A DNA stretch of 64,000 bases from Deinococcus metallilatus. GTDB taxonomy: Bacteria; Deinococcota; Deinococci; Deinococcales; Deinococcaceae. Numbering within the stretch: the stretch's first letter is position 1; the number at the start of each line of letters is the position of its first letter. Shown in pieces: positions 19,518-28,800 of this stretch. The position numbers and the translations under genes are program-made. Location of the stretch: contig NZ_CP038510.1 of NCBI RefSeq assembly GCF_004758605.1, positions 294,501 through 358,500 of the forward strand. The letters run 5' to 3'. The notes beneath the pieces are model-generated. The model did no database searches. It was not told the DNA's origin and saw only the letters and a list, made by a program, of their open reading frames with translations.

Positions 19518-20813
19518 ATGACCATTTCGGCGTCCAAGACGGACGAGCTGCTGGCCTTGCGTCTGTCCGAGGTTCCCCGTGGGGTCAGCAACGGGCACCC
19601 CATCGTCGCCGCGCGGGCCGAGGGCGTGCGCCTGTGGGACGTGGAGGGCCGCGTCTACCACGACTGGGTGGGCGGCATCGGCGTGCTGAACGTGGGGCAC
19701 AACCACCCCCGCGTGCTGGAGGCCGTGCGCGCCCAACTGGAACAGTTCAGCCACACCTGCTTCCAGGTGGCGATGTACGAACCCTACCTGCGCCTCGCGC
19801 AGCGCCTCAACACCTGCTTTCCGGGCGGCGGCCCCGTCAAGACCCTCTTCTTCACCACGGGCGCGGAGGCCACCGAGAACGCGGTCAAGATCGCCCGCGC
19901 CTACACCGGGCGGCCCGCCGTCATCTCCTTCACGCATTCCTTCCACGGGCGCACCCTGCTGGGTATGACCCTCACCGGGAAAAAGGCGTACTACGCGCAG
20001 AACTTCGGCCCCTTCGCCCCCGACGTATACCACGCCCCCTTTCCCTACGAGTACCGCGGCGTCAGCGTGGAGGCGGCGCTGGCGGGCCTTCAGGAGATGT
20101 TCCGCACCACGGTGGACCCCTCGCGGGTGGCGGCGATCATCCTCGAACCCGTGCTGGGGGAGGGGGGCTTCCTGCCCGCGCCGCCCGCGTTCCTGCGCGC
20201 CCTTCGCGAGATTTGCGACCAGCACGGCATCGTCTTCATCGCGGACGAGATTCAGAGCGGTGTGGGGCGCACCGGCAGCTTCTGGGCCATCGAGCAGAGC
20301 GGCGTGCAACCCGACCTGCTGACCTTCGCCAAGAGCATCGGCGGGGGCCTCCCCATCTCCGGCGTGACCGGCAAGGCGGAGATCATGGACGCGCCCGCGC
20401 CGGGCGGCCTGGGCGGCACCTACGCGGGCAATCCGCTGGCCTGCGCGGCGGGCCTGGCCGTGCTGGACCTCTTCGAGGACGGCACGCTCCTCGCCCAGGC
20501 GCGGCATGTGGGCGAGCGGCTGCACGAAGCCTTCCGCGACCTCCAGACGGAATTCCCCGGCATCGGGGACGTGCGTGGCCTCGGCCCGATGGTGGCGATG
20601 GAATTCGTGAAGGACCGGGGGACGAAGGAACCCGACCCGGAGATGGCGACCCGCGTCGTCGAGGCGGCCCGCCGCCGGGGCCTGCTGCTGCTCAAGGCCG
20701 GGATGTACGCCAACGTGATCCGCGTACTGGTGCCCATCACGGTGACGGACGCCGAGCTGGACGAGGGCCTGGACCTGTTCCGCGCCGCAGTGCGCGAGGC
20801 GACGCAGGATTGA
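19518..20813 (+). CDS. class III aminotransferase, 4-aminobutyrate transaminase-like (first of two)
   Basis: This 431-residue PLP enzyme would move the amino group of GABA or a similar omega-amine to 2-oxoglutarate or pyruvate. It shows TTGAEATENAVKIAR at ~113-127, the cofactor aspartate in VFIADEIQSGVGRTG (D243) and the PLP lysine K272 in LLTFAKSIGGGLP. The C-terminal AMEFVKD and KAGMYANVIRVLVPI match GabT-type enzymes. The ATG follows GGGAGG. Downstream, 207 bp containing a repeat separate it from a second aminotransferase of the same fold, which suggests different substrates rather than tandem duplication. Confidence 0.88.
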   Translation: MTISASKTDELLALRLSEVPRGVSNGHPIVAARAEGVRLWDVEGRVYHDWVGGIGVLNVGHNHPRVLEAVRAQLEQFSHTCFQVAMYEPYLRLAQRLNTCFPGGGPVKTLFFTTGAEATENAVKIARAYTGRPAVISFTHSFHGRTLLGMTLTGKKAYYAQNFGPFAPDVYHAPFPYEYRGVSVEAALAGLQEMFRTTVDPSRVAAIILEPVLGEGGFLPAPPAFLRALREICDQHGIVFIADEIQSGVGRTGSFWAIEQSGVQPDLLTFAKSIGGGLPISGVTGKAEIMDAPAPGGLGGTYAGNPLACAAGLAVLDLFEDGTLLAQARHVGERLHEAFRDLQTEFPGIGDVRGLGPMVAMEFVKDRGTKEPDPEMATRVVEAARRRGLLLLKAGMYANVIRVLVPITVTDAELDEGLDLFRAAVREATQD

Positions 20814-20857
20814 AGTGATGAGATTGAGGGATGAGAAAGCCACTCAGAGTTCCGGCG

Positions 20858-20924
20858 TCCTTTGCTCCTCCCCCTTGAGGGGGGAGGCCGGGACTCGCAG
20901 AGCTGCTTGCAGAGGGGGTGAACC
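20858..20924 (+). repeat. dispersed repeat family B, copy 2 (core 20892-20916)
   Basis: GACTCGCAGAGCTGCTTGCA followed by GAGGG is a diverged copy of the family B core, flanked by CCTCCCCCTTGAGGGGGGAGG, itself a small inverted repeat. It sits inside the aminotransferase operon, between 20813 and 21021. Confidence 0.55.
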
Positions 20925-21020
20925 GGCAGAGCGGCCCAGTGCCCCTCTCTCACAACGCCCCGATAGTCCAAGTCAGAGTTTCGCGTAAGCCCTACATGGT
21001 CCCCTGAAGGAGGAACCCCC

Positions 21021-22385
21021 ATGACCTACATCAACCTCAAGACCCAAATCCCCGGCCCCCAGAGCGTCGCCCTCCAGCAGCGGCGGGCGGAGGCGGTCAG
21101 CCGGGCGCTGGCCCAGTCGAACGGCGTGGCCGTGAAGTCGGCGCGTGGCTCGCTGGTGACCGATGTGGACGGAAACACCTTCATCGACCTGGCGGGCGGC
21201 ATCGGCATGATGGCGGTGGTCCACAACCACCCGAAAGTGGTGGAGGCCATCCAGCAGCAGGCCGCCGAGCTGATCCACCCCTGCGCGCTGGTGGTGAACT
21301 TCGGGGGCTACCCGGCGCTGGCCGAGCGGCTCAACGCCCTGACGCCTGGCGACTTCCCCAAGAAGACGCTGCTCGCCAACGGCGGCGCGGAAGCGGTGGA
21401 GAACGCGGTCAAGATCGCGCGGGCCTACACGGGCCGGGCGGGCGTGATCGTGTTCGAGGGCGGCTACCACGGGCGCACCAACCTCACCATGAGCATGACC
21501 AGCAAGTACGGCCTCTTCAAGAAGGGCTTCGGGCCGTTCGCCAGCGAGGTGTACCGCCTGCCCTTCCCCAACCCCTACCGCGCCCCCGAAGGGATGACGG
21601 GCGAGCAGTGGGTGAACTGGTGTTGCTGGAACCTGGAAAACGCGCTGACAGCCCAGATCGACGGCTCCGCGCTCGCCTGCATCGTGATCGAGCCGGTGCT
21701 GGGGGAAGGCGGCTTTATCCCCACGCCCGTGAAGTTCCTGCGGAAAATCCGCGAAATCTGTGACCGCACCGGCGCCGTGATGATCGCGGACGAGATTCAG
21801 AGCGGCAGCGGACGGACCGGGCGGCTGTACGCGATTGAACACGCGGGCGTGGTGCCCGACATGATCGTCAGCGCCAAGAGCCTGGGCGCCGGGATGCCCA
21901 TCAGCGCCGTGACGGGCCGCGCCGAGATCATGGACGCCCCGCACCTGGGCGGCGTGGGCAGCACCTACGGCGGCAGCCCGGTGAGCTGCGCCGCAGCGCT
22001 GGCCGTGCTGGACATCCTCACCGAACCCGGCTTCCTGGAACGGGGGCAGACCGTGGAGCGCGTGGTGCGCGAGGTGTGGGAACCGCTGCGCGGCGAGCTG
22101 CCCATCGGGGACATTCGCGGCATCGGCGCGATGATGGCCGTGGAGTTCGTGAAGGACCCGGTCACCAAGACGCCCTGGATGGACCTGGTGGCCGCCGCCG
22201 TGCCGCTGGCCGTGCAGCGCGGCGTGCTGCTGATGCGCGCGGGCCTGTACTCCAACTGCCTGCGCTTCCTGCCCGCCCTCGACATCCCCGAGGACATGCT
22301 GCGCGAGGGTCTGACCGCCGTGGCGGACGCCGTGCGCGAGGCGTACCGTGCGGCGAAGGCGGCCGAGGAGGTGGTCCCCGCGTGA
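21021..22385 (+). CDS. gabT: class III aminotransferase, 4-aminobutyrate transaminase (second)
   Basis: The 454-residue PLP enzyme has a GabT layout: GGAEAVENAVKIARAYTGR at ~121-139, GGYHGRTNLTMSMTSKYG, AVMIADEIQSGSGRTGRLYA (D258) and K286 in VSAKSLGAGMP. Within ~190-215 it has an insert (GEQWVNWCCWNLENALTAQI) typical of the GabT/putrescine-aminotransferase branch seen in actinobacteria and Deinococcus. The ribosome site is GAAGGAGG. It would turn GABA into succinate semialdehyde for the dehydrogenase at the end of the operon. The stop overlaps the GTG of the next gene. Confidence 0.9.
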   Translation: MTYINLKTQIPGPQSVALQQRRAEAVSRALAQSNGVAVKSARGSLVTDVDGNTFIDLAGGIGMMAVVHNHPKVVEAIQQQAAELIHPCALVVNFGGYPALAERLNALTPGDFPKKTLLANGGAEAVENAVKIARAYTGRAGVIVFEGGYHGRTNLTMSMTSKYGLFKKGFGPFASEVYRLPFPNPYRAPEGMTGEQWVNWCCWNLENALTAQIDGSALACIVIEPVLGEGGFIPTPVKFLRKIREICDRTGAVMIADEIQSGSGRTGRLYAIEHAGVVPDMIVSAKSLGAGMPISAVTGRAEIMDAPHLGGVGSTYGGSPVSCAAALAVLDILTEPGFLERGQTVERVVREVWEPLRGELPIGDIRGIGAMMAVEFVKDPVTKTPWMDLVAAAVPLAVQRGVLLMRAGLYSNCLRFLPALDIPEDMLREGLTAVADAVREAYRAAKAAEEVVPA

Positions 22386-23068
22386 CGGCCACCTTCATCG
22401 GCCGCCAGGTCCTCGCTACGCGGGAAGATGGCCGTTACGTGGTGGTGCAGGCCCCCGCGGACGACGCCCCAGCCCTGGAAGCCGTGCAACGCGCCTGCTT
22501 CCCCGACCTCAGCGAGGAGGAGATCGCCACTGCGGGGCACTTCCTCTCTCATCAGGCGCACTTCCCTGAAGGGCAGCTCGCCGTGCTGGACACCGACACC
22601 GGGCGGCTGGTGGCCTCCAGCAGCGACCTGCGGCTGAAGGTCGACTTCGCCCACTACGCGCACCCGTACCTCGAAGAAACCGGCGACAACCTCTTCACCA
22701 CGCACGACCCGGAAGGCGACTGGTTGTACGGCGCGGACATCGGCGTCCACCCCGATGCGCGCGGGCAGGGCCTCGCCACGCTGCTGTACGGCGCGCGGCA
22801 CGACCTGATCCGCCGCCTGAATCTCAGGGGGCACGTGGCCGGGGCGATGCCGAAGGGGTATGGGGCCGTGGCCCATGACATGCCCATCGAACAGTATGTG
22901 CTGGAAGTGATCCGCGGCGAGAGGCGTGACCCGGTGCTGAGCGTGCAACTGAAGCGCGGCTACGGCGTGTGGGGCATCATCCCCGACTACCTGGAGGACG
23001 ACTCCTGCCGCAACCATGGCGTCTTCATCGTGTGGCGCAACCCCGATTACCGCCCGGAGGCGGGGTGA
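22382..23068 (+). CDS. GNAT-family N-acetyltransferase
   Basis: The 228-residue protein has a GNAT core with the acetyl-CoA loop in ADIGVHPDARGQGLATLLYG at ~117-136. The tail (NLRGHVAGAMPKGYGAVAHD, PVLSVQLKRGYGVWGIIPDY) resembles the GNAT half of bacterial proteins fused to a nitrilase-type carbon-nitrogen hydrolase; here it stands alone. The GTG start overlaps the gabT stop (GTGA), and its own stop overlaps the next GTG. An amine or amino acid of the GABA/polyamine route is a plausible acceptor, but the sequence does not show the substrate. Confidence 0.8.
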   Translation: MTATFIGRQVLATREDGRYVVVQAPADDAPALEAVQRACFPDLSEEEIATAGHFLSHQAHFPEGQLAVLDTDTGRLVASSSDLRLKVDFAHYAHPYLEETGDNLFTTHDPEGDWLYGADIGVHPDARGQGLATLLYGARHDLIRRLNLRGHVAGAMPKGYGAVAHDMPIEQYVLEVIRGERRDPVLSVQLKRGYGVWGIIPDYLEDDSCRNHGVFIVWRNPDYRPEAG

Positions 23069-24621
23069 GCACCACCGTCTATACCGGCGGCCCGATCTAC
23101 CCCCACGCGGACGGGCGGGCGGTGGAGGCGCTGGCCGTGCGGGGCGGGCGCGTGCTGCATGCCGGGACGCTGGAAGATGCGCGGGCGGTGGCGGGAAGAG
23201 GAGCGGGGGTGCACGACCTGGGCGGTCACACCCTGCTCCCCGGCCTGACCGACGCCCATGTCCACGTCTGGAAAGTCGGCCAACTCCGCACGACCCTGCT
23301 CGACCTTCGGGAGGCCAACTCGCTGGACGACCTGGCCCGGCAGGTCCAGCAGCGCCATGCCGAACTGCCCCCCGGTGCCTGGCTGTGGGGGCGCGGCTGG
23401 AACGAGACGCGGCTGGGGGGTACACCGGACCGGGCGCTGCTGGACGCCCTCGCACCGGGGCGGCCCGTCCTGCTCACCCGCACCTGCGCGCACATCCACG
23501 CGGTCAGCACGGCGGCCCTGGACCGCGCGGCCATCCTCCCCGACACGCCCGCCCCCCCGGGCGGCGAGATCGACTACGAACGCGGACGGCTGACCGAAAC
23601 GGCGTACGGGCTGGTCTTCGGCGCGATGCCCGCCCCCACGCAGGCGCAGTACGAGGAATGGATTCTGGCGGGGCTGACTTACCTGAAGTCCCTCGGCTTC
23701 ACGGCGGTCACCGACCCGGCGGTGGACGCACCCCTCTACGCCGCCTACCGCGCGCTTGACGCAGCGGGGAAACTGCCCATCCGCGTGAACCTGCTGTATA
23801 TCCGCCGCCCGGACGGCGGGACGGAGACGTTGCCCCTCCCCGAGAAGCACTTCTCGCCCCGGCTGCGCTGCGACAGCGTGAAGTTCTTCGGGGACGGCGG
23901 CCTCAGCGGCGCGACGGCGGCGGTCAGCGTGCCTTACCGCAACATGGAGCCGCCCAGCCGGGGCGTGCTGCGCTTCGAGACGGAAGACCTCTACGGGCTG
24001 GCCCGTGAGGCACATGTCGCCGGGTTCCGCATCGGTGCGCACGCTATCGGAGATCTGGCGCTGGACCAGCTCCTCGGCGTGTACGCGCGGTTGGAACGGG
24101 AATATCCCGGTGGCCCCTGCCACCGGATCGAGCATTTCGGCCTGCCCTCCGCTGCACACCTGCGCCTTGCCCGCGAGCTGAGGGTGATCGCCGTACCGCA
24201 ACCCGTTTTCCTGCACGAGTTGCGCGCCAACTATGACCGCTTCGTGCCGGAGGAACTCGCCGGGCAGGTGTTCCCCTTGCGCGCCTTTTTCGACGCCGGA
24301 CTCGACGTGGCCTTTTCCAGCGACGGCCCGGTGGTGCGCGAGCTGCGCCCCCTGGCGGGCGTGCGGGCGGCCGTGACCGAACCCTACGTGCCCGGCATGG
24401 GCGTGACGCTGGCGCAGGCCCTCGGCGCCTACACCCGTGGCGGGGCTGTCGCCCACGGCGACGAACACGAGCGCGGCGCCCTGGCCCCCGGTTTCCTCGC
24501 CGACCTCACCCTGCTGGGCGGCGACCCGTTTCATACTGATCCTCAAGACCTGCCGGAGATTCCGGTGCGCGGCGCCTTTCCCGCCCCTTCCCAGGCGCCC
24601 GCAGAAAGCGAGCCCGTATGA
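23065..24621 (+). CDS. amidohydrolase, YtcJ/AepA-like metal-dependent hydrolase
   Basis: The 518-residue protein is a TIM-barrel amidohydrolase. The first metal ligands are in LLPGLTDAHVHVWKVGQL (HxH at ~70-72). Later motifs include VKFFGDGGLSGATAAVSVPY, GFRIGAHAIGDLALDQLL, CHRIEHFG and DVAFSSDGPV, as in the YtcJ/AepA subgroup, with ALAPGFLADLTLLGGDPF closing the composite beta-sandwich. It hydrolyses an unknown amide or cyclic amide. It starts at GTG 23065 overlapping the GNAT stop, and its stop overlaps gabD. Release of an omega-amino acid from an amide precursor would fit the operon, but this is inference. Confidence 0.82.
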   Translation: MSTTVYTGGPIYPHADGRAVEALAVRGGRVLHAGTLEDARAVAGRGAGVHDLGGHTLLPGLTDAHVHVWKVGQLRTTLLDLREANSLDDLARQVQQRHAELPPGAWLWGRGWNETRLGGTPDRALLDALAPGRPVLLTRTCAHIHAVSTAALDRAAILPDTPAPPGGEIDYERGRLTETAYGLVFGAMPAPTQAQYEEWILAGLTYLKSLGFTAVTDPAVDAPLYAAYRALDAAGKLPIRVNLLYIRRPDGGTETLPLPEKHFSPRLRCDSVKFFGDGGLSGATAAVSVPYRNMEPPSRGVLRFETEDLYGLAREAHVAGFRIGAHAIGDLALDQLLGVYARLEREYPGGPCHRIEHFGLPSAAHLRLARELRVIAVPQPVFLHELRANYDRFVPEELAGQVFPLRAFFDAGLDVAFSSDGPVVRELRPLAGVRAAVTEPYVPGMGVTLAQALGAYTRGGAVAHGDEHERGALAPGFLADLTLLGGDPFHTDPQDLPEIPVRGAFPAPSQAPAESEPV

Positions 24622-26069
24622 CCACCCTGCAAAACGATCCCGTGACCCGCAGCCAGGCCTACTTCGCCGGTGAATGGCGCAGCACCCCGAAGACCTTCGA
24701 GGTCATTCACCCCGGTACCCTGGAGAGTATCGGCGCGGTGGCCGACTGCACGCCCGAGGACGCCCGCCGCGCGATTGACGCCGCCGAGGTCGCCCTGGGG
24801 GAATGGCGGAAGGTCAACCCCTACCAGCGCGGCCTGATCCTGCGCCGCTGGTACGACCTGATGTTCGAGCACAAGGAGCAGCTCGCCCGCCTGATGACGC
24901 TGGAGATGGGCAAGCCGATCACCGAGACGCGCGGCGAGGTGCATTACGCGGCCTCCTTCATCGAGTGGTGCGCCGAGGAGGCCGGGCGCATCAGCGGCGA
25001 ACGCATCAACATGCGCTTCAACCACAAGCGCGGCCTGACGAGCAGCGAGCCAGTGGGCATCGTCTACGCCGTCACCCCCTGGAACTTCCCCGCAGGCATG
25101 ATCACCCGCAAGGCCGCGCCCGCCCTGGCCGCCGGGTGCGTGATGATTCTCAAGCCCGCCGAGCAGAGTCCCATGACCGCCCTGTACCTGGCCGAACTGT
25201 GGCTGGAAGCAGGCGGCCCGGCCAACACCCTGCAAGTCCTGCCTACCAGCGACGCCGCCGCCTTCACCGCCCCCTTCATGGAGGACGAGCGGGTCCGCAA
25301 GGTGACCTTCACCGGCAGCACTGCCGTGGGCCGCTTGCTGTACACCCAGGCCGCCAAGACCATCAAGCGCGTCTCGCTGGAACTCGGCGGCCACGCGCCC
25401 TTCCTGATCTTCGCGGACGCGGACCTGGAACGGGCCGCGCGCGAGGTGATCGGCTCCAAGTTCCGCAACGCCGGGCAGACCTGCATCAGCACCAACCGCG
25501 TGTACGTGCAGCGCGAGGTGGCCGAGGAATTCACCCGCATCCTCACCGAGAAGACCGCCCAACTGGTTCTGGGTGATCCGCTGCTGGACACCACGAATGT
25601 CGGCCCGGTGGTCGAGCAGGCGGGCCTGGACAAGGTTCAGGCGCAGGTGGAGGACGCGCTGCGCCGGGGTGCGAAAGCCACCGTCGGCGGCAGCGTGAAG
25701 GAGGGCCTGTACTTCCACCCCACCGTGCTGACCGACGTGGCCCCCGACAGCCTGATCCTGCGCGAGGAAACCTTCGGCCCGGTCGCGCCCGTCGTGGTCT
25801 TCGACACCGAGGAGGAAGGTCTGCGCCTCGCCAACGACAGCGAGTACGGCCTGGCCGCCTACGCCTACACCCGCGACCTGGGCCGCGCCTGGCGGGTGGC
25901 CGAGGCTCTGGAATACGGCATCGTCGGCATCAACGACGGCGTGCCGAGTGCCTCCGCGCCCAACGTGCCCTTCGGGGGAATGAAGAACAGCGGTGTGGGC
26001 CGGGAGGGCGGGCACTGGGGCCTCGAAGAGTATCTGGAAACCAAGTTCATCAGCATGGGCCTCGACTGA
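24618..26069 (+). CDS. gabD: NAD(P)-dependent succinate-semialdehyde dehydrogenase
   Basis: The 483-residue aldehyde dehydrogenase has VTPWNFPAGMITRKAAPALA at ~152-171, the NAD(P) motif FTGSTAVGRLL, the catalytic base E255 in SLELGGHAPF and the nucleophile C289 in NAGQTCIS. EEYLETKFISMGLD ends it as in GabD. It oxidises succinate semialdehyde to succinate, feeding the TCA cycle, and completes the pathway started by the aminotransferases. The ATG overlaps the amidohydrolase stop as ATGA. It is the last gene before a strong terminator. Confidence 0.92.
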   Translation: MTTLQNDPVTRSQAYFAGEWRSTPKTFEVIHPGTLESIGAVADCTPEDARRAIDAAEVALGEWRKVNPYQRGLILRRWYDLMFEHKEQLARLMTLEMGKPITETRGEVHYAASFIEWCAEEAGRISGERINMRFNHKRGLTSSEPVGIVYAVTPWNFPAGMITRKAAPALAAGCVMILKPAEQSPMTALYLAELWLEAGGPANTLQVLPTSDAAAFTAPFMEDERVRKVTFTGSTAVGRLLYTQAAKTIKRVSLELGGHAPFLIFADADLERAAREVIGSKFRNAGQTCISTNRVYVQREVAEEFTRILTEKTAQLVLGDPLLDTTNVGPVVEQAGLDKVQAQVEDALRRGAKATVGGSVKEGLYFHPTVLTDVAPDSLILREETFGPVAPVVVFDTEEEGLRLANDSEYGLAAYAYTRDLGRAWRVAEALEYGIVGINDGVPSASAPNVPFGGMKNSGVGREGGHWGLEEYLETKFISMGLD

Positions 26070-26084
26070 GGGCTGAAACGTACC

Positions 26085-26129
26085 TGAAGGCCGGTGGAAC
26101 AGGGACAGGAACTGTTCCACCGGCCTTCA
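26085..26129. terminator. bidirectional terminator, perfect 18-bp hairpin
   Basis: TGAAGGCCGGTGGAACAG (26085-26102) and CTGTTCCACCGGCCTTCA (26112-26129) form a perfect 18-bp stem with a 9-nt loop between the convergent gabD and rocB genes. It is the longest perfect hairpin noticed in the window. Confidence 0.8.
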
Positions 26130-26170
26130 TCGAGTTCCAAGCGGCCCCGGGTGCTACCGCCCTTCGCCCG

Positions 26171-27817
26171 TCACGTCCTCCTGAGGAGCCGCCGGGTGAG
26201 TTGCCACAGCACTTCCGGCAGGACCTCGAAGGCGTAGGGGGTGTAGACCCGCTCGTTCTGCTGATGGTAGTCCCGGCCCCACGGCCCCAGATTCACGGTC
26301 GGGAGGACCATCGCCTCCCCGGTCGCGGCGAAGCGAACCGCCGCCGGAGACTGGGCGGCGACCAGGGCCGCGCTCCCGGGATGGACCGCCTGCCCGACAA
26401 AGCTCATGTCGGAGATGAACGGGAAGAACTCCTGCACGTTCATCTTTACGTTCTGGCGGGTTCGCAGGTCATGGACGGTTTCCTCGACGGCGGCCCTCAG
26501 CCGTCGGCTCGGCGCGTCCTCGCCCAGGTGAACGGCCGGGTACGCGAGGGAGGCGAAGGTGACCACCGCCAGCGGCCCCGGCTGGCCGGACAACTGCACC
26601 AGGGCCTGCAAGGCGCGGCGGGTCAGGGTCGGCACGTCCAGGGCCGGGTCCTGCGCCCACTCGCGGACCTGGGCCTGCCAGGTGTGCAGCGCTTCCTCCC
26701 CCTGCTCCGCGCGCACCCGGGCCAGCAGGTCCTGATAGGTCAGGGCTTCCGGCGCCGCGTCGTCTGCCGCCAGGGTCACGCCCAGCCGGGCCGCGTTGTC
26801 CCGCTGGCGCCGGGCGGCCCGTTCCATCGCCTGCCGCGCGACCTCCTGGATGCCGGTCAGCACCTCCTCGGGCGGCTTGTGGTGCAGCAGCACGTTCAGG
26901 GCGCACCAGGCGTACTCGGGTGTGGTCACGTCGTAGTGCGGCTTGAGGTCGCTGGCCTGGAGGACCGTCGGGGGCGGCGGGCTGGATTCGGGCGTGGCGT
27001 TGAAGTGCCCCTGGCCCTCGGTGAGGCGAATGAATTCCGCCTGCGCCAGCGTCGGGTTGATCCCGTCGAAGGGTGCCCCGGCGTGGGTAGGCCGCCCCAC
27101 GAACAGCACGCCTACCAGCACCTTCCCGACGCTGCCCAGATACACCGCCTGCCCCACCTCGCCCGCGCCGTGGTCGATGCTGGCATCCAGGTTGATGGCC
27201 GCCTCCAGGTCCAGGTCCCATTCCTGGGCCAGCTCGCGCAGTTGCCCGGCGGCGCTGCGCATCCCGTGGGAGTTCTCCTCCTCGTCCGGCACGGCCAGAA
27301 AGAGCAGGTTGCCGTCATGGTCACCCGCCGCGAACCGCTCCGCGACGGCGAGCCCTGCGGCCAGGCCGCTTTTCATGTCGAGCGCCCCGCGTCCGGGCAG
27401 AAAGTGCCCCGTCTTCAGGTCTTGCAGGGCGCGGGCGTCGGCGGCGCCCCGGCCGTGCTGCTCCAGGTGGGCGATCAGCCGGGGCAGCAGGGCGTCCGGG
27501 TCGCACGCGGCCGATTCCAGCAGGCCGTAGTTGGAGGTGCTGACCGTGTCGTAATGGCCGGTCAGCACCACCGTCTGGCGGCCCCGTCCCCGCACCAGCG
27601 CGTAGACGTTGGCGCGCGCGTAGGGATCGTCCCGGGTGGGGAGGCAGCGGACGTACTCGGGGTGATCCGCGAAGGCCGGGCGTTGCCGGAGTCGCCGTTC
27701 CAGCGCAGCCGCGAAGTCCCGTTCCCCGGCCGAGTTGGTGATGCTCCCCTGCCGGACCAGCATCCGGGTCCAGTCCTCCGCACACTGCGCCCAGCGCCCA
27801 GTGGTGCGGGCGGTCAT
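26171..27817 (-). CDS. rocB: M20-family peptidase, RocB-type arginine utilisation protein
   Basis: The 548-residue protein follows RocB of Bacillus, an M20 metallopeptidase-like protein of the arginine/ornithine catabolic operon whose exact reaction is unsettled. Metal motifs are VVLTGHYDTVSTSNYG (H88, D90), GRGALDMKSGLAAGL and LAVPDEEENSHGMRSA, followed by the dimerisation region (VGRPTHAGAPFDGINPTLAQ). The C-terminal FPFISDMSFVG and NLGPWGRDYHQQNERV are typical of RocB. The ATG overlaps the stop of the DDAH-like gene as ATGA, so both act in arginine-derivative breakdown. Confidence 0.88.
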   Translation of the reverse strand: MTARTTGRWAQCAEDWTRMLVRQGSITNSAGERDFAAALERRLRQRPAFADHPEYVRCLPTRDDPYARANVYALVRGRGRQTVVLTGHYDTVSTSNYGLLESAACDPDALLPRLIAHLEQHGRGAADARALQDLKTGHFLPGRGALDMKSGLAAGLAVAERFAAGDHDGNLLFLAVPDEEENSHGMRSAAGQLRELAQEWDLDLEAAINLDASIDHGAGEVGQAVYLGSVGKVLVGVLFVGRPTHAGAPFDGINPTLAQAEFIRLTEGQGHFNATPESSPPPPTVLQASDLKPHYDVTTPEYAWCALNVLLHHKPPEEVLTGIQEVARQAMERAARRQRDNAARLGVTLAADDAAPEALTYQDLLARVRAEQGEEALHTWQAQVREWAQDPALDVPTLTRRALQALVQLSGQPGPLAVVTFASLAYPAVHLGEDAPSRRLRAAVEETVHDLRTRQNVKMNVQEFFPFISDMSFVGQAVHPGSAALVAAQSPAAVRFAATGEAMVLPTVNLGPWGRDYHQQNERVYTPYAFEVLPEVLWQLTRRLLRRT

Positions 27818-28719
27818 GCCCGGCGCACCAGGGGCTTGGTCAGGCAGGTGGGGCCGCCCTCCGCCTTCAGCGAAAGCTCGTTGCCGACGTAGCTTTCGAC
27901 GGTGAATCCGGCGTCTTCCAGGCGCGTGCGGGTGACCGGGTTGCCCGCCAGCATCAGGCAGACCGCAGGCGTGATCGCCAGCACGTTCGACCCCTGGGTG
28001 GGAAATTCGGCATCGGGCACCTCGATCAGCCGCAGGCCGCGCCGCTGGAGTTCCTGCCAGAGCGGGACGGGCATCAGGCGGGGATAGACCACCGCCGCGT
28101 CCGGGGCGACCGGACTGATCACCGACATCAGGTGCAGGCAGGCGTCCGCCCCGTCGCCCACCGGCATGTCGTACACCTGGACCTCCACGCCGCGCGGCTC
28201 CAGCAGGGCGCGCAGGGCGTCCACACCCGCCTGGGTGGTGCGGAAGGTCCGCCCGATGGCGAGCGTCTGGTCGTCCAGCCAGAACATGTCGCCCCCCTCG
28301 GCATACTGCTCGCCGGTCAGGCGGCCCAGGACCGGCACCCCCAGCTCCTCCAGGCGGCGGCCCAGCGCGTCCTGTTCCCCCTGGCGCAGCGCCTTGCCGG
28401 GGTTCAGGAGGATGGCCCCCTCGCGGGTGATCAGGGCCGGGTCGTACACGAACACCGAGTCGGCCCGGCCCGGCTGCTCCATGTCGTGATACACGACCTC
28501 GGCCCCGTGCTTGCGGAGGATGTCGGTGAAGGCGTCGTGTTCGGCCTGCGCGGCAGCCAGGTCGGGCCGGGCCGCATAGTGCCAGGCTTCCGGGTCCTCG
28601 ACGGCGAAGGCCTGGTCGGGCCGCCGGACCAGCACGCGGCGAAGGGGGGCGGTCATGCTCTGGTGGAAGGGTTGGTTGGTTTGGGGCTGGTCGGTCTGGG
28701 GCGGGGTGGTCTGGGTCAT
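27814..28719 (-). CDS. dimethylarginine dimethylaminohydrolase / amidinotransferase-family hydrolase
   Basis: The 301-residue guanidine-modifying enzyme has the pentein fold motifs: RADSVFVYDPALI with the substrate aspartate, EGGDMFWLDDQTLAIG, ADACLHLMSVISPV with the catalytic histidine, and C-terminal LKAEGGPTCLTKPLVRR with the catalytic cysteine. DDAH converts methylarginines to citrulline and methylamines; related enzymes act on arginine or N-succinylarginine. The ATG at 28719 follows CGGAGG; the first ~20 residues are a Thr/Gln/Pro-rich extension before the conserved PLRRVLVRRP. With RocB and the binding protein it forms an arginine-type utilisation unit. Confidence 0.85.
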   Translation of the reverse strand: MTQTTPPQTDQPQTNQPFHQSMTAPLRRVLVRRPDQAFAVEDPEAWHYAARPDLAAAQAEHDAFTDILRKHGAEVVYHDMEQPGRADSVFVYDPALITREGAILLNPGKALRQGEQDALGRRLEELGVPVLGRLTGEQYAEGGDMFWLDDQTLAIGRTFRTTQAGVDALRALLEPRGVEVQVYDMPVGDGADACLHLMSVISPVAPDAAVVYPRLMPVPLWQELQRRGLRLIEVPDAEFPTQGSNVLAITPAVCLMLAGNPVTRTRLEDAGFTVESYVGNELSLKAEGGPTCLTKPLVRRA

Positions 28720-28800
28720 GGGAACCTCCGGGAAAGTCAGGGGAGAGGACGGCGTGAGAGAACGGCCCGATTCCGTCCGGGTCGGTCGGCGCCGGGGCCG

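Noticed and set aside
24543..26120. 525-codon minus-strand open frame opposite gabD
   Set aside because: Antisense shadow of a canonical aldehyde dehydrogenase; no recognisable motifs.
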